Below, piece by piece: positions 61,771 through 64,000 of a stretch of DNA of 64,000 nt; the stretch's first letter is position 1; every line of letters begins with the position of its first letter. The position numbers were made by a program, and so were the translations under genes. This DNA comes from Tillus elongatus (taxonomy: Eukaryota; Arthropoda; Insecta; Coleoptera; Cleridae), in the NCBI GenBank assembly GCA_964006375.1, contig OZ023265.1:113229084-113293083 (forward strand), in the 5' to 3' direction. The notes below the pieces were generated by a model, which worked only from the letters and a program-made list of their open reading frames with translations, ran no database searches and had not been told where the DNA came from.

Positions 61771-63289
61771 ACTAAGTGTAGGGGGGGGTAGATCCAGCAA
61801 CACCTCCATGGCGGCTGTTGGGGGTGAAGACATGGCCCCTGTGATGCCTAGGCAAGCGATCCTTTGGATCTTGCCTAGTTTTTGTTTGGCACTGGATTGT
61901 GTCACCTTAGGCCACCAGACCAGTGCCGCATATGTTAACGATGGTCTGACCACCCTTGTGTACAGCCAGTGGGCCATACTAGGTCTTAGTCCCCACGTTT
62001 TTCCATATAGCCGCCTAGTGACGGCTAAGGTCATGACTGCCTTACGCAGTATTTTTCCAATGTGACCATTCCAGGTTAGCTTAGAGTCCAATACGACCCC
62101 AAGATATTTTACCTCCCTGGCGATTGGAACGCTCCTACCGTATAGAGTGAGAGTTCTGTGGCTTTCACACTTCCTCCTCCTCGTAAACGGCACGACGGTT
62201 GCCTTCTCGGGGCTCACCCCGAGCCCTTGATCAACCGTCCACCCTTCCACCACTTTCAGTGCAGTCTGCATACGCTCCCACACTGCCTGTGTGACCTTTC
62301 CTCGGACTATGATGACAATGTCGTCTGCATAGCCCTGTACCTCATACCCCCCTCCCGAGAGCCTCCCCAGCAGGCCGTCCACGACTAGACACCAGAGCAA
62401 GGGAGACAGAACGCTCCCCTGCGGACACCCCGCCGCGACCCCCCCAGCAGAGTCCCTCCCGCGAGTGAGGTGAACACCGCCCTGTCCCTGAGCATGGAAC
62501 CGATCCACCTGCAGCAGGTCTCCTCTATTCCACGCTCCCGGGCAGCTGCCAGAACCGATCCGAACGAGGTGTTGCTAAAGGCCCCCTCTATGTCTAGGAA
62601 GGCCCCCAGCGCCACCTCCTTGTTCTCCAGCGTATTCTCCAGTTTCAGCACCAGTTGGTGCAGTGCTTTTCTGTTGAGAATCCTGCTCTGTATGCATATT
62701 GTCCGCAGTGTAGAGGATATGCTTCCAGTACACCGCCCCTAATGTGCCGGTCGAGCAGTTTTTCCACTGTTTTCAGCAAGAAGGACATGAGACTTATTGG
62801 CCTCAGGGCCTTTGCCTGGTCTGTTGGACGCCCAGGTTTAGGAATAAATACAACCCTGGCCAGTCTCCATGCCCTCGGAATGTACCCCAGAGCCAGGCTG
62901 GCCCTCATAATGAGGGTAAGCACCGGCGCCAGTATATCTATCCCCTGTTGGAGCATGATGGGCATTATTCCATCAAATCCCGGCGATTTGTATGGCCTAA
63001 AGCTGTTAATGGCCCATCTGATTTTGCTCCAGGTAACCAACTCTTTAGCGACTGTCCAGTCTACTCTAGATGCCCGCCTATAAGGCGCCTTTATTTCTGA
63101 GTGTTCCCAGTCCGGAGGTGATTGGTTTATTATGTTACAGCCGGGGAAGTGCGTCTGGAGTAAAATTTCCATAGTTTCCTCCCCCGAGCTTGTAAAGCCT
63201 CCCGTGGGTGTTCTAAAGGAGCCTATGTTAGTCTGAGGGCCCTTAGACAGGATCTTGTGTAGTCGAGCACTCTCGGACGTGTTTTCCAC
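61720..63289 (-). pseudogene. LINE reverse transcriptase, three frameshifts
   Basis: 63289-62645: INSFRPYKSPGFDGIMPIML, RLARVVFIPKPG, ALRPISLMSFLLKTVEKLLD and QYAYRAGFSTEK. Shift near 62665; 62651-62450: VALGAFLDIEGAFSNTSFGS (palm A). Shift in C7 at 62439-62445; then VAAGCPQGSVLSPLLWCLVV, YEVQGYADDIVIIVRGK (catalytic ADD near 62310), VKYLGVVLDSKLTWNGHIGK and the thumb (RPSLTYAALVWWPKV). Shift in G8 at 61781-61788. The GCPQG...LSPLLW wording is typical of the LOA/R1 group. Confidence 0.9.
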
Positions 63290-63388
63290 TTCTTCGCAGT
63301 GCCTCCTCCACGACTCCTTCTTGGCGTCCCTCAGTCTTTTGTTATAGGTCGATAGGGCCTGTCTATATTCATCCCATGCTCCCGACCT

Positions 63389-64000
63389 TTAGGCCGCGTT
63401 AAACAGCTTACGAACCTGCGTCCTCCTTTGCCTGAGGTCCTCGTTCCACCACGGGACGTTCCTGGTGAACACCCTCATTTTCAGGGGGCAGTTGGCGTTA
63501 TAGGCCGAGGTAATTGCGTCTCGCAAATGGACTGCTGCAATCTCGTGGTCTATTGAATTTTTTATGGTACTCTTAACCCCCCGCAGTTCCACAGCCAGGT
63601 CTGCCCTGTAGGCTTCCCAGTCCGCCTTGCGGGGGTCCCGGTACCATACCGTTTCTCTTTCGACTTTGGCGATTTCAAACCGGATGTATCTGTGGTCTGA
63701 GCTACTCACATCCCCAGACACAGCCCAGCTTTTAACAAAGTCACCCAGAAACTGGGTGGAAACTGTTAGATCTAAAACTTCCTCACGCCGTGTTGTGACG
63801 AAGGTCGGTTTATTACCTCTATTCAATATGTCTAAATTAAATTTCATAAAGAATTGTAAAAGTGCCTCACCCCTAGAGTTTGTGTCCGAGCTACCCCACA
63901 ACTCATGGTACGCATTCGCATCCATGCCGATGATGGTCTGCCATCCACCTGCTCTGCTACCCACCATCAGCTGCTCCAATTCGTTGGGTGGAGGAGGGTC
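63389..64000 (-). pseudogene. LINE endonuclease, C-terminal part
   Basis: IIGMDANAYHELWGSSDTNS (catalytic GDxNxxH-like block), LDLTVSTQFLGDFV, and SSSDHRYIRFEI (terminal SDH) give the end of an apurinic-type endonuclease. The linker continues WWNEDLRQRRTQVRKLFNAA and stops at TAA (63389-63391); the same frame continues past it as RSGAWDEYRQAL, so the stop is a point lesion. The enzyme makes the first nick in target-primed reverse transcription. Confidence 0.88.

Larger units (their letters stand above)
60782..64000 (-). mobile_element. LOA/R1-like LINE with RNase H, 5' part beyond window
   Basis: Minus-strand order from the right edge: endonuclease end, RT, RNase H, about 370 bases of 3' UTR, and a (CA)n-like tail complementary to GTGTGTGTGTGTGTTTTG at 60783-60800. 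GC content is clearly higher than in the rest of the window. ORF1 and the start of the endonuclease are outside. The 3' UTR block recurs at 10110-10300. One stop and at least four frameshifts are present. Confidence 0.9.

Overview
The window reads as a stretch of an arthropod, most likely insect, nuclear genome. It is AT-rich, has no bacterial-style operons, and almost everything recognisable is transposable-element (TE) debris typical of insects: Tc1/mariner-like elements with DUF4817-type transposases, piggyBac, a BEL/Pao LTR element, Penelope-like fragments, and several LINE lineages (a craniofacial-development-protein-2/RTE-like endonuclease-RT, Jockey/CR1-like elements with ATT-rich tails, and a LOA/R1-like element with RNase H). 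The species cannot be named from the sequence.
Layout: 1-3245 minus-strand LINE with ORF1 and ORF2, cut by the left edge. 3248-4080 (AT)n plus one half of a recurrent repeat, here called the AT-core family. 4084-9066 a minus-strand mariner-like element carrying a SINE (4301-4524) and interrupted by a piggyBac element (5223-8252) that itself contains a LINE fragment with an (ATT)34 tail. 10.1-12.1 kb LINE fragments. 12.4-13.95 kb mariner pseudogene. 14072-17768 a mariner-like element with long inverted termini whose left arm holds a perfect 1.78-kb (TG)888 tract. 17.8-21.7 kb AT-core copies. 22.7-28.07 kb a GIY-YIG fragment, mariner fragments and a LINE. 28.07-32.87 kb BEL/Pao. 32.87-33.72 kb a second piggyBac. 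34.86-36.68 kb two Penelope-like 3' ends head to head. 37.1-37.5 kb foldbacks. 38319-40186 a nearly complete mariner-like transposon. 40.3-46.1 kb LINE ends, AT-core copies and a hammerhead-bearing foldback. 46.2-51.4 kb a chain of (AT)n, LINE, (AT)n, mariner, (AT)n and hammerhead foldback. 51.8-53.0 kb mariner pseudogene. 53.4-59.3 kb AT-core copies, with a tRNA-like element and an 85-bp-arm hammerhead palindrome between them. 59.3-60.3 kb apparently unique DNA with a plausible first exon of a host gene (60154-60281). 60.4-64.0 kb minus-strand LOA-like LINE, cut by the right edge.
No protein-coding TE gene here is intact. Nearly all frameshifts that I could place lie in homopolymer runs, so some may be assembly indels rather than true decay. 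The strongest leads are: (1) hammerhead-ribozyme-like motifs in three foldback structures; (2) the (TG)888 expansion in one arm of a transposon whose other arm has only five repeats; (3) the AT-core family, a terminal-inverted-repeat element with an internal (AT)n tract that is repeatedly hit by other TEs; (4) a probable short intron in a mariner-like transposase.
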